Below, piece by piece: positions 6,487 through 13,498 of a DNA stretch of 13,498 nt. Position numbers and translations under genes: made by a program. The notes under the pieces are model-generated. The model was not told the DNA's origin, did not search any database, and was given only the letters and a program-made list of their open reading frames with translations. The DNA comes from UBA1149 sp963579235 (GTDB lineage: Bacteria > Desulfobacterota > Binatia > UBA1149): the NCBI GenBank assembly GCA_963579235.1, contig CAUZFM010000073.1:1-13498 (forward strand), read 5' to 3'. Within the stretch, counting starts at the first letter, position 1; every line of letters begins with the position of its first letter.

Positions 6487-7764
6487 GTGGCTTTTTCAAG
6501 CAAGGCTTCTGTACTCAACAGCGATTTCGCACGCAGGCTGGCACACATTGCCGAACGCGGTGCTACGCTCGCGATGCCGGGACTGCGAACGGCTGGCTTC
6601 ATGGCCCTGAGCTGGCGTGATCTCGCCGGCCTCGGTGGCCCCGGTGACGGTATGCCGCTGGTCAAACCCAACCTGTCGATGGCCGTAAAGGTCGCCATAG
6701 ACGAAACCGTCCGGGCAATGCTCGTACCCAACCTTCCCCTGCCCTCTGCCGCCGAACTGCACCGCGTGCGAGGTGAATTTCTGCAGGCATCCGAGTTGTA
6801 CGAGTCACGTGGTTGGAGCGCCAATCCTGCTCTCTACCACCGCCAGCCACCGCCGATCACTTCGCCGCAGATTTTTCGCCGCAGGGTTTTGGGGCTCGAC
6901 GTCGAGCACCTGCAGTTTGACAGTGATTACCAGCCGCGCAGCGGCGAGCCGGGCGCCGACCGCTGGCTTGCCCGCAGCGCCAACCGCAAGGGACACGCCT
7001 GGCTGCTGCGCCACCACGACCGCCCGCGGCCGTGGCTGATGTGCATACACGGCTACCGCATGGGCCAGGCCGCGGCCGGGCTTGCGGCCTTCCACGCCCG
7101 CTACCTGCACGAAGAGCTGGGGCTGAACCTGGTCATGCCCGTACTGCCCCTGCACGGTCCGCGCGCCGGGCGCCATCGCAGCGGCGAGGGATTCATGGTC
7201 GCCGACTCCATGGACACGCTGTTCGCGGTATCGCAGGGCATCTGGGATCTGCGCCGCCTGCTGAGCTGGATCCGGGGCCCCGGCGAAGCGGTATCGACGG
7301 GCGCTTACGGCATATCGTTGGGCGGCTACCACGCGTCGCTGCTGAGTAGCCTCGACGGCGCCCTCGACTGCGTGATCGCCGGCATTCCCGCCACCAGTTT
7401 TTCGGCACTGGCACGTGAGCACCTGCCTACCTCTGTGCGCACCTGGCTCGAGCGCGCGGGAGTTAACTGGACGATGATCGACAATCTCCAGCGAGTGATC
7501 TCACCCATGTCACTGCCCTGCCGGACGCCTCACCGCGGGCGACACATATTTGCAGGTGTGGCAGACCGACTGGTTTCTCGCGGACAGGTCAATGAACTCT
7601 GGCACCACTGGGAGCGCCCGAACCTGCACTGGTACCAGGGCACGCACCTGTCGTTCAACCTCGACCAGGGTGTCCACGATTTCATCGACCACGCGCTGGA
7701 CTCGACCGGGATGTCTCACGCAGCCGCGGCACGTAGCCGCGAGCACGCCAGCCGCGCCGCCTGA
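6487..7764 (+). CDS. Alpha/beta hydrolase family protein
   Basis: The 425-residue protein has an alpha/beta hydrolase core in its C-terminal 240 residues: CIHGY (186-190) at the oxyanion position, PVLPLHGPR (218-226), nucleophile elbow GISLGG with Ser277, acid candidate Asp360 (GVADRLV) and His387 (GTHLS). This gives a complete Ser-Asp-His triad. About 180 residues precede the core and are not a domain I recognise. No signal peptide is evident, so it is probably cytoplasmic or peripheral. The substrate is unknown; an ester or lactone would fit. An in-frame stop at 6481-6483 rules out an earlier start, leaving GTG at 6487 with GGGTGA a few bases upstream. It lies downstream of the two SDR genes on the same strand and converges with the FkbH-like gene. 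Confidence 0.88.
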   Translation: MAFSSKASVLNSDFARRLAHIAERGATLAMPGLRTAGFMALSWRDLAGLGGPGDGMPLVKPNLSMAVKVAIDETVRAMLVPNLPLPSAAELHRVRGEFLQASELYESRGWSANPALYHRQPPPITSPQIFRRRVLGLDVEHLQFDSDYQPRSGEPGADRWLARSANRKGHAWLLRHHDRPRPWLMCIHGYRMGQAAAGLAAFHARYLHEELGLNLVMPVLPLHGPRAGRHRSGEGFMVADSMDTLFAVSQGIWDLRRLLSWIRGPGEAVSTGAYGISLGGYHASLLSSLDGALDCVIAGIPATSFSALAREHLPTSVRTWLERAGVNWTMIDNLQRVISPMSLPCRTPHRGRHIFAGVADRLVSRGQVNELWHHWERPNLHWYQGTHLSFNLDQGVHDFIDHALDSTGMSHAAAARSREHASRAA

Positions 7765-7779
7765 CCGGGTTCAGTCGGC
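7756..7779. terminator. Hairpin across two convergent stop codons, possible shared terminator
   Basis: A 9-nt arm (7756-7764) and its near-complement (7771-7779) flank a 6 nt loop, with 8 of 9 pairs formed. The TGA of the hydrolase gene and the complement of the TGA of the FkbH-like gene lie in opposite arms, so the stop codons pair with each other. On the plus side only a weak T-containing stretch follows (TATATCTATC); on the minus side there is no T-run. It could act as a weak bidirectional terminator. Confidence 0.4.
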
Positions 7780-9630
7780 TATATCTATCCAGGCAGGAAC
7801 CCGGGGCGCCGAGTCGTCGCCAAGGTCGAGACTCCAGCGTCGTCCGCCCTCGCTGTCGGCACCACCGTTTTCAACAAACCCGTGAGCCTCGTAGACACCG
7901 GATGCCGGCGCGTTTTTTCTCGTGGGCAAAAAATCACCGACCAGTACCCCGGCACTGGCAGCACGGGCCTCGTCGGCAATCAGCGCCAGGATAGCGGTCT
8001 CGATCGTGCGGCCTATGACCCGACAGCTCATGAGAAAACTGTCCAGCTCCCATGCCTCGGCGCCCTTGCGCGCGATAACGACTGAGACAATGCCGCTGTC
8101 ACCAAAACGATCCACCAGCGAGTAAGCTCGTACGACGGTAGCATCGTCATTCAACAGCAGCGCGGTCTCGGCTTCGCTGTAACGCCGCGTTGTCATGTTG
8201 AACTGGTTGGTCTTCTGCGTGAGCTGGGCCACCCGCGCCAGTTCGCCCTCGCCCACTTCGTGCACGCGCAGGCGCATGTTGAGAGAGCGGTAGAAATCGT
8301 CAAGAGAGTGACTGCTGCCGCGCAGGGTTTTACGCTCGCCCTCGGCTCGATAGAGTTCACCGCGGCGTGAATCTTCGGCACTCAACGACAGGGACTCGAA
8401 GTAGCCCCGACGCGAGAGCAGGCCCGGCAGCTCGGCCGGGTCGGCCGGAACCTGCACTGTGCTCACCCCCGGCAAGCGCGATCCGACGACCTCCAGCTCG
8501 TGGGGACTGTCGTCGACGAATACGAAGCTGTCCAGTCCCAGCGACAGCTCATCGGCCAGCTCCTCGGTGTTACTCGCCTTGTCCTGCCAGTTGACCCTGC
8601 TGGCGGCAAAATCATCCCACCCCAGCACCATGTGCGGGTGCGAAGCAAAGAGCCCACGCACTTCGTCCTCGTTGTTCTTACTGTTCAGCACCAGGAGTAC
8701 GCCACGGGCTGCCAGCTCCTTGAGCTCCTGTTGAAAAGCCACGAAGGCGTTGCCCGGGTAGTCGGGGCCCAGCTCAACACCATCGGCGCCGTCTTCGCCC
8801 AGCACACCACCCCACAGCGTGTTGTCGAGATCGAGCATCACGACCTTGGCCGTCCTACCGGCCAGCGCTCGGAGGTAAGCGGCGTACTCGCGCGACAGCT
8901 CGAGCAAGGCGGCCGGCCCGTGCGGCGCCCTCGCCGAGTACCAGTGGCGGGGTTGGAACCAGGCTGCGCCCGCGCGCCGAGCCACGCGCTCGGTGTCGAC
9001 CAGGTGCAGCGCAGGCCTCGACTCGGCGCATTCACGAAGCACTGCGTTGAAGCGCTCGACTCGCGCCCGTACCCCCCCGGGCTGTTCGTAGTCGACCACA
9101 CCCATGGGCACAGCCGCCGGGCAATCAAAGGTGTGGGCCAGTACCGTGCTTCCCCGGTAGCTGTCGGCAAGCCCGTCCAGCAACGCAACGAGCCGTGCCT
9201 CGAGTTCGCCGTCTTCGTCGCCGCGACCGTCGACCCCGGACAGGCCCGGCAGCAAATCTTCAAGCCGCCAGGCCAGTACCACGGCGTCGGGTTCAAACGT
9301 CGCGAGTCCACTACCCGGCTTCAGCACCTCCTGCTCCAACTGGCCGAAGCCGCCGAAGTAGAACTGCACGGTCACCCCGTGGGCCAGCGCGAGAGCGCGC
9401 AGAAACTCGCGCAGGGGCTCGACGGTGTAAGTAGAAATAAACGCGACCTTCAAGGTCACTGTATCAACTGAAGTCTCGGCCATCCGGTCGGCCAACCAGC
9501 GGTACTCGTGGGCCGGCGCCCCTTCAAAACAGCGTTCAACGAGAAGGCGATGAGCCGCAGCCTTGTCTCCGTCGGCCAGGTAGGCCTGCACGCTTTCTTT
9601 TAAGGTCCTGGAATGGTCGCTGCCTGCCAT
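7771..9630 (-). CDS. FkbH-like HAD-IIIC family protein (predicted acyl/glyceryl-loading enzyme)
   Basis: The 619-residue protein has the full FkbH-type architecture: an N-terminal SGNH-hydrolase-like region (about 60-255), a HAD subfamily IIIC domain starting near 262, and a C-terminal acetyltransferase-like region (about 440-600). In the HAD domain, VVMLDLDNTLWGGVLGE carries the nucleophile Asp267 and Asp269; LNSKNN and FVFVDDSP supply motifs II and III. The C-terminal region contains TQKTNQFN and DSFLMSCRVIGR, both typical of FkbH proteins. In characterised pathways FkbH enzymes dephosphorylate 1,3-bisphosphoglycerate and load the glyceryl group onto an acyl carrier protein. No carrier protein or polyketide synthase gene is nearby, so substrate and partner are unknown. 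A promoter is visible upstream. The ATG has no good Shine-Dalgarno, and I see no better in-frame start. Confidence 0.93.
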   Translation of the reverse strand: MAGSDHSRTLKESVQAYLADGDKAAAHRLLVERCFEGAPAHEYRWLADRMAETSVDTVTLKVAFISTYTVEPLREFLRALALAHGVTVQFYFGGFGQLEQEVLKPGSGLATFEPDAVVLAWRLEDLLPGLSGVDGRGDEDGELEARLVALLDGLADSYRGSTVLAHTFDCPAAVPMGVVDYEQPGGVRARVERFNAVLRECAESRPALHLVDTERVARRAGAAWFQPRHWYSARAPHGPAALLELSREYAAYLRALAGRTAKVVMLDLDNTLWGGVLGEDGADGVELGPDYPGNAFVAFQQELKELAARGVLLVLNSKNNEDEVRGLFASHPHMVLGWDDFAASRVNWQDKASNTEELADELSLGLDSFVFVDDSPHELEVVGSRLPGVSTVQVPADPAELPGLLSRRGYFESLSLSAEDSRRGELYRAEGERKTLRGSSHSLDDFYRSLNMRLRVHEVGEGELARVAQLTQKTNQFNMTTRRYSEAETALLLNDDATVVRAYSLVDRFGDSGIVSVVIARKGAEAWELDSFLMSCRVIGRTIETAILALIADEARAASAGVLVGDFLPTRKNAPASGVYEAHGFVENGGADSEGGRRWSLDLGDDSAPRVPAWIDIAD

Positions 9631-9661
9631 GGGAGAAACAGCCGCACGGGCGACCTCATTG

Positions 9662-9691
9662 ACAATAGAGACAGCTTTGCCCGCTAGTCAA
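9662..9691 (-). promoter_or_regulatory. Sigma70-like promoter for the FkbH-like gene
   Basis: On the minus strand, TTGACT (9691-9686; 5 of 6 to consensus) is followed by an 18 bp spacer and TATTGT (9667-9662; 4 of 6). Transcription would begin near 9655, leaving a leader of about 25 nt before the ATG. This implies the gene is expressed separately from the protease gene upstream. Confidence 0.5.
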
Positions 9692-9733
9692 GACAGGACC
9701 GGGCCGACGCAGCCCACGAGCGCAAAAAAACGC

Positions 9734-11380
9734 TCAGCGCGAGCCGTTCGAAACAGCGCAGAGCCCACCAAAGGCCAGTCGCAGGCTGTCAGCGGGGACG
9801 GCATCGGCACCGTCAAGGCTCAAGCGAGCGCTGATTTTCCAGATTGATTTCCTACGACTCCGGTCCTTTAGTTTGAGCTTGGCGGGTAGACCGTAGGCGC
9901 TTCCCTTCCAACTGTAATGTCCGCGCTCCGGACGCGAGTGATCCCAACCGGGGTCGCCGCTGGGAATAAACAACCCCAGGCCCTGCGGGGCACCGAGCTC
10001 GGCCAGAGATAGGTCGAGCCTGGGGTCGACGCTGGTAAAGTCGCCAAAGTAATCCAGGAGGCGAGCCTTGAGGATATGCCTCCCGCCACGAAATTCGAGC
10101 TTGCTAACCTGGAAGAGATTGGCAGAGCAGGCCTGCGGACAGTCGCAGGACGAGTCACACTGCCCTGGGCAGGCCTGGTCGTCGGCCAGGTCACACTCTT
10201 CTCCATATTCGCGCAGCCCATCGCCGCAGGACGACGCCGGGCTGGGCAGCGACACCGCCGACAGTTGGTACTCGGCTGCGCCCTTGGCAGAGGCAACCAT
10301 CGCGTACCAATCACCGGCAAGGGGTTCAGTGACCGAGCAGTGGCCGAACGGGCCACCACCAATACTGCGACAGTCGAAGTCCTCCGTAGTAGCCGGCGAA
10401 CCTGCGCGCAGGTAAAGGTCCAGGTCGCTGCGACTGTCATCGACGGAATTGAGGGTTGCTGCCAACGCTGACGAACCGGCCGGCACGGTAAACAGGTATT
10501 GGTCCTGGTCTTTCCTGTCCGCGAGGGCATCGGCAAAGCCCACGTTGGCCGATGCGTCAAAAATCACGGCTGCCTGTTGTTCGGCTCCATCGCAGCCGCC
10601 GGCCTCATCGACAACACTGTTTACCCAGTCAGCCCAGGCGGCAACACTGGTGTCAAAGGAGTGATCACCGGCACCGCAGTCGAAGCGGGTACCACCTGAG
10701 GTCACGCCCGCCAGCCTCGGGCCATCGCCCTGGTCAACGAACAGCGGGCCACCGGAATCGCCGTGGCAGGTATTCGAGGCACTGCCGTCAAAGTTCCAGC
10801 AGACGCTGCCGTTGTCGTAGCCCGGTTCGCAGCCAACCGTGGTGACGCCCCCCGTCCGCTTGATGCCGTAATCAGAGGCCGCGCCGTCGGTGCGACCATA
10901 GCCCACCACCACTGCCGCGCTGCCCACGCCCGGTGTCACACCGACCATCGCGGCGGGCACAATACCTTCTACCGGGCGATCCAGGGTCACCACCGCGAGA
11001 TCGCCAACGGGGTAGCTGTAGTCCGGGTTCACCCGCACCGATTCGGCCCGGTACACGCCTGAGCCCTGCAGGTATACTGAGTACAGGCCCTTGTAAGGTG
11101 CGCCCGCCCCCTGGCACTGCCCACCGGACCAAGGGCAGACGCAGTGGGCGGCGGTCAGGAAACTGCGACAACCGATGAGCGTGCCGCTGCAGGTCATGCC
11201 CGAGTTCCACGGGTTGCTGCCGTGCAGAAGCATTCCGACCTCGGGATAGTCAAAAGTCGCGGTGCCGTTGACGATACTCCCGCTGCCAGCCCCGGCTGTC
11301 GAAGCGGCATTAAGCGCAATGGCCAACACGACCGCGCAGGCGATCGCGGCCGTTCTGACCTTGCGAAGGATTCGTCCCAT
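9734..11380 (-). CDS. Secreted chymotrypsin-fold serine protease with PPC domain and Cys-rich segment
   Basis: The 548-residue exported protein is a multidomain S1-family peptidase. A signal peptide (about 1-31, hydrophobic AAIACAVVLAIAL, then AGA) is followed almost directly by IVNG (36-39), the mature N-terminus expected after activation. The triad is complete: His79 (TAAHC), Asp127 (GDLAVV) and Ser209 (CHGDSGGP). The residue six before the Ser, which sets S1 specificity, is Asn203 rather than trypsin's Asp. After the protease domain comes a PPC-like domain (about 270-370, with DQYLFTVPAG and SDLDLYL), then a Cys-rich segment (about 388-420, CGDGLREYGEECD) of the type common in myxobacterial secreted proteins, then roughly 125 basic residues I do not recognise. 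The ATG has GGAG 6 nt upstream. It is probably secreted beyond the inner membrane; the target is unknown. Confidence 0.92.
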   Translation of the reverse strand: MGRILRKVRTAAIACAVVLAIALNAASTAGAGSGSIVNGTATFDYPEVGMLLHGSNPWNSGMTCSGTLIGCRSFLTAAHCVCPWSGGQCQGAGAPYKGLYSVYLQGSGVYRAESVRVNPDYSYPVGDLAVVTLDRPVEGIVPAAMVGVTPGVGSAAVVVGYGRTDGAASDYGIKRTGGVTTVGCEPGYDNGSVCWNFDGSASNTCHGDSGGPLFVDQGDGPRLAGVTSGGTRFDCGAGDHSFDTSVAAWADWVNSVVDEAGGCDGAEQQAAVIFDASANVGFADALADRKDQDQYLFTVPAGSSALAATLNSVDDSRSDLDLYLRAGSPATTEDFDCRSIGGGPFGHCSVTEPLAGDWYAMVASAKGAAEYQLSAVSLPSPASSCGDGLREYGEECDLADDQACPGQCDSSCDCPQACSANLFQVSKLEFRGGRHILKARLLDYFGDFTSVDPRLDLSLAELGAPQGLGLFIPSGDPGWDHSRPERGHYSWKGSAYGLPAKLKLKDRSRRKSIWKISARLSLDGADAVPADSLRLAFGGLCAVSNGSR

Positions 11381-11443
11381 TTACCACTCCAGGCCGCCAC
11401 TGTCTTTCAGACAAAAGGCGACACGGGAGTAGGCCACTAACAG

Positions 11444-11463
11444 CTTCCCCGACGTCAGGGAAG
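11444..11463. repeat. 20 bp near-perfect palindrome upstream of the protease gene
   Basis: CTTCCCCGAC and GTCAGGGAAG form a palindrome with 9 of 10 positions paired, centred on GACGTC. No T-run follows on either strand, so it does not look like an intrinsic terminator. It sits about where the predicted protease transcript would start, which would suit an operator or a 5' leader hairpin. Confidence 0.55.
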
Positions 11464-11469
11464 AGCTGA

Positions 11470-11498
11470 ATAGTAATTAAACAGAAAGTATCTATAAA
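11470..11498 (-). promoter_or_regulatory. Possible promoter of the protease gene
   Basis: On the minus strand TTTATA (11498-11493) and TACTAT (11475-11470) are 17 bp apart; each matches the sigma70 consensus at 4 of 6 positions. This is the most A/T-rich part of the 201 bp gap between the cytochrome and protease genes. Transcription would begin near 11463, at the edge of the palindrome, giving a leader of about 83 nt. The rest of the gap shows a short TGTCT/AGACA hairpin at 11401-11413 and no gene. Confidence 0.3.
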
Positions 11499-11581
11499 CA
11501 GGACGTAAAACGAGATCGATGCCGCCTGCACACCACGCGGGCCGTTAACGACCGCATCGGGACAGGGGTTACTGAGGTATT

Positions 11582-13219
11582 TTACAGTTGTGGATCTACA
11601 GCGGCGAATGCCGCCAGGGGTTCGCGCCAACTACGCGCAACCAACAAGCCCGGGCCGGCGGTTGAAAATTGCAGCACCGAGGCGCCGGCCAAACCCACCC
11701 TGCTGTTTTTGTCAAAGGACAACGGCGGCAGTAAGCCGGTATCAAACCCGTGCAGGCCGGTGAGTGCAGCCATGAAACGAGGCGTGGTAAGACGGCGGCC
11801 GGATCTCACCAGCCCTTCTCTCAGCAGCAAGCCTCCAGCCCAGGCCGAGAGTTGAAACGCGCGGTAGCGGCCCGCGATTCCTTCTCTTTCCATCACGGCG
11901 AGGAACTCCCTGCTGCGGCCGGCGTCGAGATCCGGCACCCCGGCGGGCGAAACCAAGCGCAGGCCGGCGAGCAAAGCCGGGGGCAGGCCGGCGAGGCTGG
12001 GGGACAGCCTTTCTGCCGGTCCCAGCAGCAGCGGGTGCCAGTCTTCGGCAGCGGCGAGGCGCAAAAACTCTTCCGCTCGCTCTCCATCGGCAAAGAAAAA
12101 TACAGCTGAGGGCCGTTGGCCCGCTGGTCCGGCTGCGGCGAGCTGAGCCACGACAGCCTCAACGCCTCCGGCAGCTGCCAGTTGGAGGCTTGCCAACAGC
12201 GGCTGGTCGTAGACGGACAGTTGGCTTTCTACACCCAGCTTGCCCGCCAGCCCCTCGGGACCAGCGTCGTGCAGCAGCACCGCACCCCCGCCCAGGCCTG
12301 GTAGCTCGGCCACGAGATGATCGACCAACACCCTGGCCTGGTCGGCCACGGAGGTAAAAACAAAAAAGGTGTTCCGGGCGGCGCCGTAGCCGTCACTGGC
12401 AGGCACCGCCAGCGGCGCGATCAACGGCACGCCGGCTTGTTCAAGCGTAGCCAACGCAGCGGCCCCCAGGCCCATGCTCGACAATAGGCAGAACGGGCGT
12501 TCGCCCGCCAGCAACTCGTCCACCGCGGCAACTCCACCGGCATCCACCGCCGGATCGTATTGCTTGAACTCCAACAGCAGGCGCCGACCGTAGGCCCCTC
12601 CCTGTTCGTTGGTGTATTCTTCGAAGGCCGCGAGCACACGTTCAACCTCGCGGGCCGGGGCGGCCAGTGGTCCGGCGGAGGGCAGCAACGCGGCGACCCT
12701 AACCGACTCTTCTTCTACCCCTGCTACCGGTTCTTGCCCCAGGTGCAGCATGTAGGCCAGCAGGTCGGCCATGTCGTCGTCGTTGATACGGTAGCGCGGC
12801 ATGGCCGGGTGAAGGCTGTTGCCGCCGGCGTCGAGACCATACCTGATCGCCCTTGCCAGCGCCTCGTTGTCGTAGGCCGGCCGCTGCCTGCCGAAATCCC
12901 TGGTGGCATCGGCCACGAACGCTAAGCGCGACGGCCTGATGTCGGCAGTAGTGACGCCACCTTCTATGACACCCGCGCCGTCGTGGCCGTGGCAGTTCAC
13001 GCAGGGAAACTGGGCCGCGTCGACTTCGAGGCCCGGCCCCGCCAGCAGTGCCTTCACCTCGCCCGTAGCCCTGCCCTGCTTGTAAACGGACTTGCCGCGC
13101 TGCTCCTGTTCGCCCCACCCAGCCACTGCCGGATCGCTTACCAGGCCTACCAGTACCCCGACCAGCAACGCCACGGCCAGTAACCGCACCGGCAGTGCCG
13201 TCGTCAGCCTGTCAGCCAT
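11582..13219 (-). CDS. Cytochrome c fused to a type-1 periplasmic (Leu/Ile/Val-type) binding protein
   Basis: The 545-residue periplasmic protein joins two domains. A signal peptide (1 to about 33, cleavage after AVA) is followed by a monoheme cytochrome c domain (about 40-162) with heme motif CVNCH (73-77) and a likely distal ligand Met140 (HPAMPRY). From about 172 to the end is a type-1 periplasmic binding fold like branched-chain amino acid ABC receptors: VRVAALLPSAGPL, then FEEYTNEQGG, then PLIAPLAVPA and FFVFTSVADQA. I recall similar proteins being annotated as cytochrome c/ABC transporter substrate-binding proteins. No permease or ATPase gene is visible, so it may sense or bind a ligand rather than feed a transporter. 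The frame is open to 13255, but the ATG at 13219 fits the signal peptide and overlaps the SCO stop by 8 nt, suggesting translational coupling. Confidence 0.88.
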   Translation of the reverse strand: MADRLTTALPVRLLAVALLVGVLVGLVSDPAVAGWGEQEQRGKSVYKQGRATGEVKALLAGPGLEVDAAQFPCVNCHGHDGAGVIEGGVTTADIRPSRLAFVADATRDFGRQRPAYDNEALARAIRYGLDAGGNSLHPAMPRYRINDDDMADLLAYMLHLGQEPVAGVEEESVRVAALLPSAGPLAAPAREVERVLAAFEEYTNEQGGAYGRRLLLEFKQYDPAVDAGGVAAVDELLAGERPFCLLSSMGLGAAALATLEQAGVPLIAPLAVPASDGYGAARNTFFVFTSVADQARVLVDHLVAELPGLGGGAVLLHDAGPEGLAGKLGVESQLSVYDQPLLASLQLAAAGGVEAVVAQLAAAGPAGQRPSAVFFFADGERAEEFLRLAAAEDWHPLLLGPAERLSPSLAGLPPALLAGLRLVSPAGVPDLDAGRSREFLAVMEREGIAGRYRAFQLSAWAGGLLLREGLVRSGRRLTTPRFMAALTGLHGFDTGLLPPLSFDKNSRVGLAGASVLQFSTAGPGLLVARSWREPLAAFAAVDPQL

Positions 13220-13498
13220 CTTCTTTATCGACCGCGAGCAGTTTTCGTACTTCACCCGCCAGGGTTGCCACCGAAGCGCTCGGGCGCATTTTTACCCAGT
13301 GTTCACGGCTGACATTACCGAGCAGGAACAAGGGCGAGTGCGCCTCGACAAGACTATTGTAAGCACCGAGCCTGCGCGTTACCTGGTCGAGACTCTCTTG
13401 CTCACCGGTAAGAAAAAACCAGCCGTCGCCGGCCTTGTAGCGGTCTGCAAATTCAAGCAACTTCGCCGGTGTGTCGTTGTCCGGGTCTACCGAGATCG
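13212..13498 (-). CDS. SCO1/SenC-family copper protein, C-terminal part (5' end outside window)
   Basis: The last 94 residues of a SCO-family thioredoxin-fold protein are visible, starting in ISVDPDNDTP, a strongly conserved SCO segment. GWFFLTG follows, then EAHSPLFLLGN, whose His occupies the position of the copper-binding His in SCO proteins. The copper-binding CxxxC lies beyond the window edge and cannot be checked. SCO proteins deliver copper to, or reduce thiols in, the CuA site of cytochrome oxidases and related enzymes in the periplasm. The gene overlaps the cytochrome c-PBP gene by 8 nt, which ties the two in one operon. The TTG at 13460 is internal, not the start. Confidence 0.88.
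   Translation of the reverse strand, partial: ISVDPDNDTPAKLLEFADRYKAGDGWFFLTGEQESLDQVTRRLGAYNSLVEAHSPLFLLGNVSREHWVKMRPSASVATLAGEVRKLLAVDKEDG

Noticed and set aside
8500..9471. 323-residue plus-strand frame opposite the FkbH-like gene
   Set aside because: It is antisense to the HAD and SGNH-like motifs, with no recognisable domain or start signal.
9718..9735. GAGCG-C-A7-CGCTC hairpin at the end of the protease gene
   Set aside because: The stem is 5 bp and the T-run on the transcribed side falls in the loop, not after the stem, so it is not an intrinsic terminator.
11523..11560. Imperfect stem around GTTAAC downstream of the cytochrome-PBP gene
   Set aside because: Only four outer base pairs form before a mismatch, and no T-run follows.
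1..13498. CRISPR arrays, tRNA or rRNA genes, transposases, phage or defence genes
   Set aside because: I looked on both strands and saw no regularly spaced repeats, cloverleaf-like sequence, or open frame with such motifs; nearly all sequence is taken up by the genes listed.

Overview
This is a GC-rich bacterial chromosome segment with 11 protein genes packed tightly on both strands. I see no RNA genes, insertion sequences, CRISPR arrays or phage genes. The organism is Gram-negative: there is a TonB-dependent outer-membrane receptor, a periplasmic SCO protein and a periplasmic cytochrome. A secreted protease carrying a cysteine-rich CGDG...EECD segment, together with a luciferase-like (LLM) flavoenzyme and a nitroreductase, suggests a myxobacterial or 'deltaproteobacterial' type of lineage (Myxococcota, Binatota or similar). 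That placement is inference. The isoleucine codon ATA is unusually common for such a GC-rich genome.

Layout. (1) The left edge holds the C-terminal part of a mercuric-reductase-like flavoprotein disulfide oxidoreductase (+). (2) Converging on it is a minus-strand pair, a nitroreductase-family flavoprotein followed by an LLM-class flavin/F420-type oxidoreductase. (3) Divergent from that pair, across an 84 bp control region, runs a plus-strand unit: TonB-dependent receptor, a canonical SDR dehydrogenase, and a second SDR lacking the catalytic Tyr. After a 122 bp gap comes an alpha/beta hydrolase. (4) Converging on the hydrolase, with a hairpin spanning both stop codons, is an FkbH-like HAD-IIIC protein (-) with its own sigma70-like promoter. 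(5) Upstream of it on the same strand is a secreted chymotrypsin-fold protease with a PPC domain and an unrecognised C-terminal domain. (6) The right edge holds an overlapping minus-strand pair: the end of a SCO1/SenC copper protein, then a cytochrome c fused to a type-1 periplasmic binding protein.

How the genes may work together. Region 2-3 looks like an uptake-and-modification locus for an unknown, probably hydrophobic or carbonyl/nitro-containing compound: outer-membrane import, then redox steps by two SDRs and two flavoenzymes, then hydrolysis. No gene gives the substrate. The SCO-cytochrome/PBP pair suggests a periplasmic copper or heme redox function with a ligand-binding element. The FkbH protein has no acyl carrier protein or polyketide synthase in view, so its partner must lie elsewhere. 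The strongest leads are the cytochrome-PBP fusion, the SDR pair with a degenerate member, and the solitary FkbH protein.
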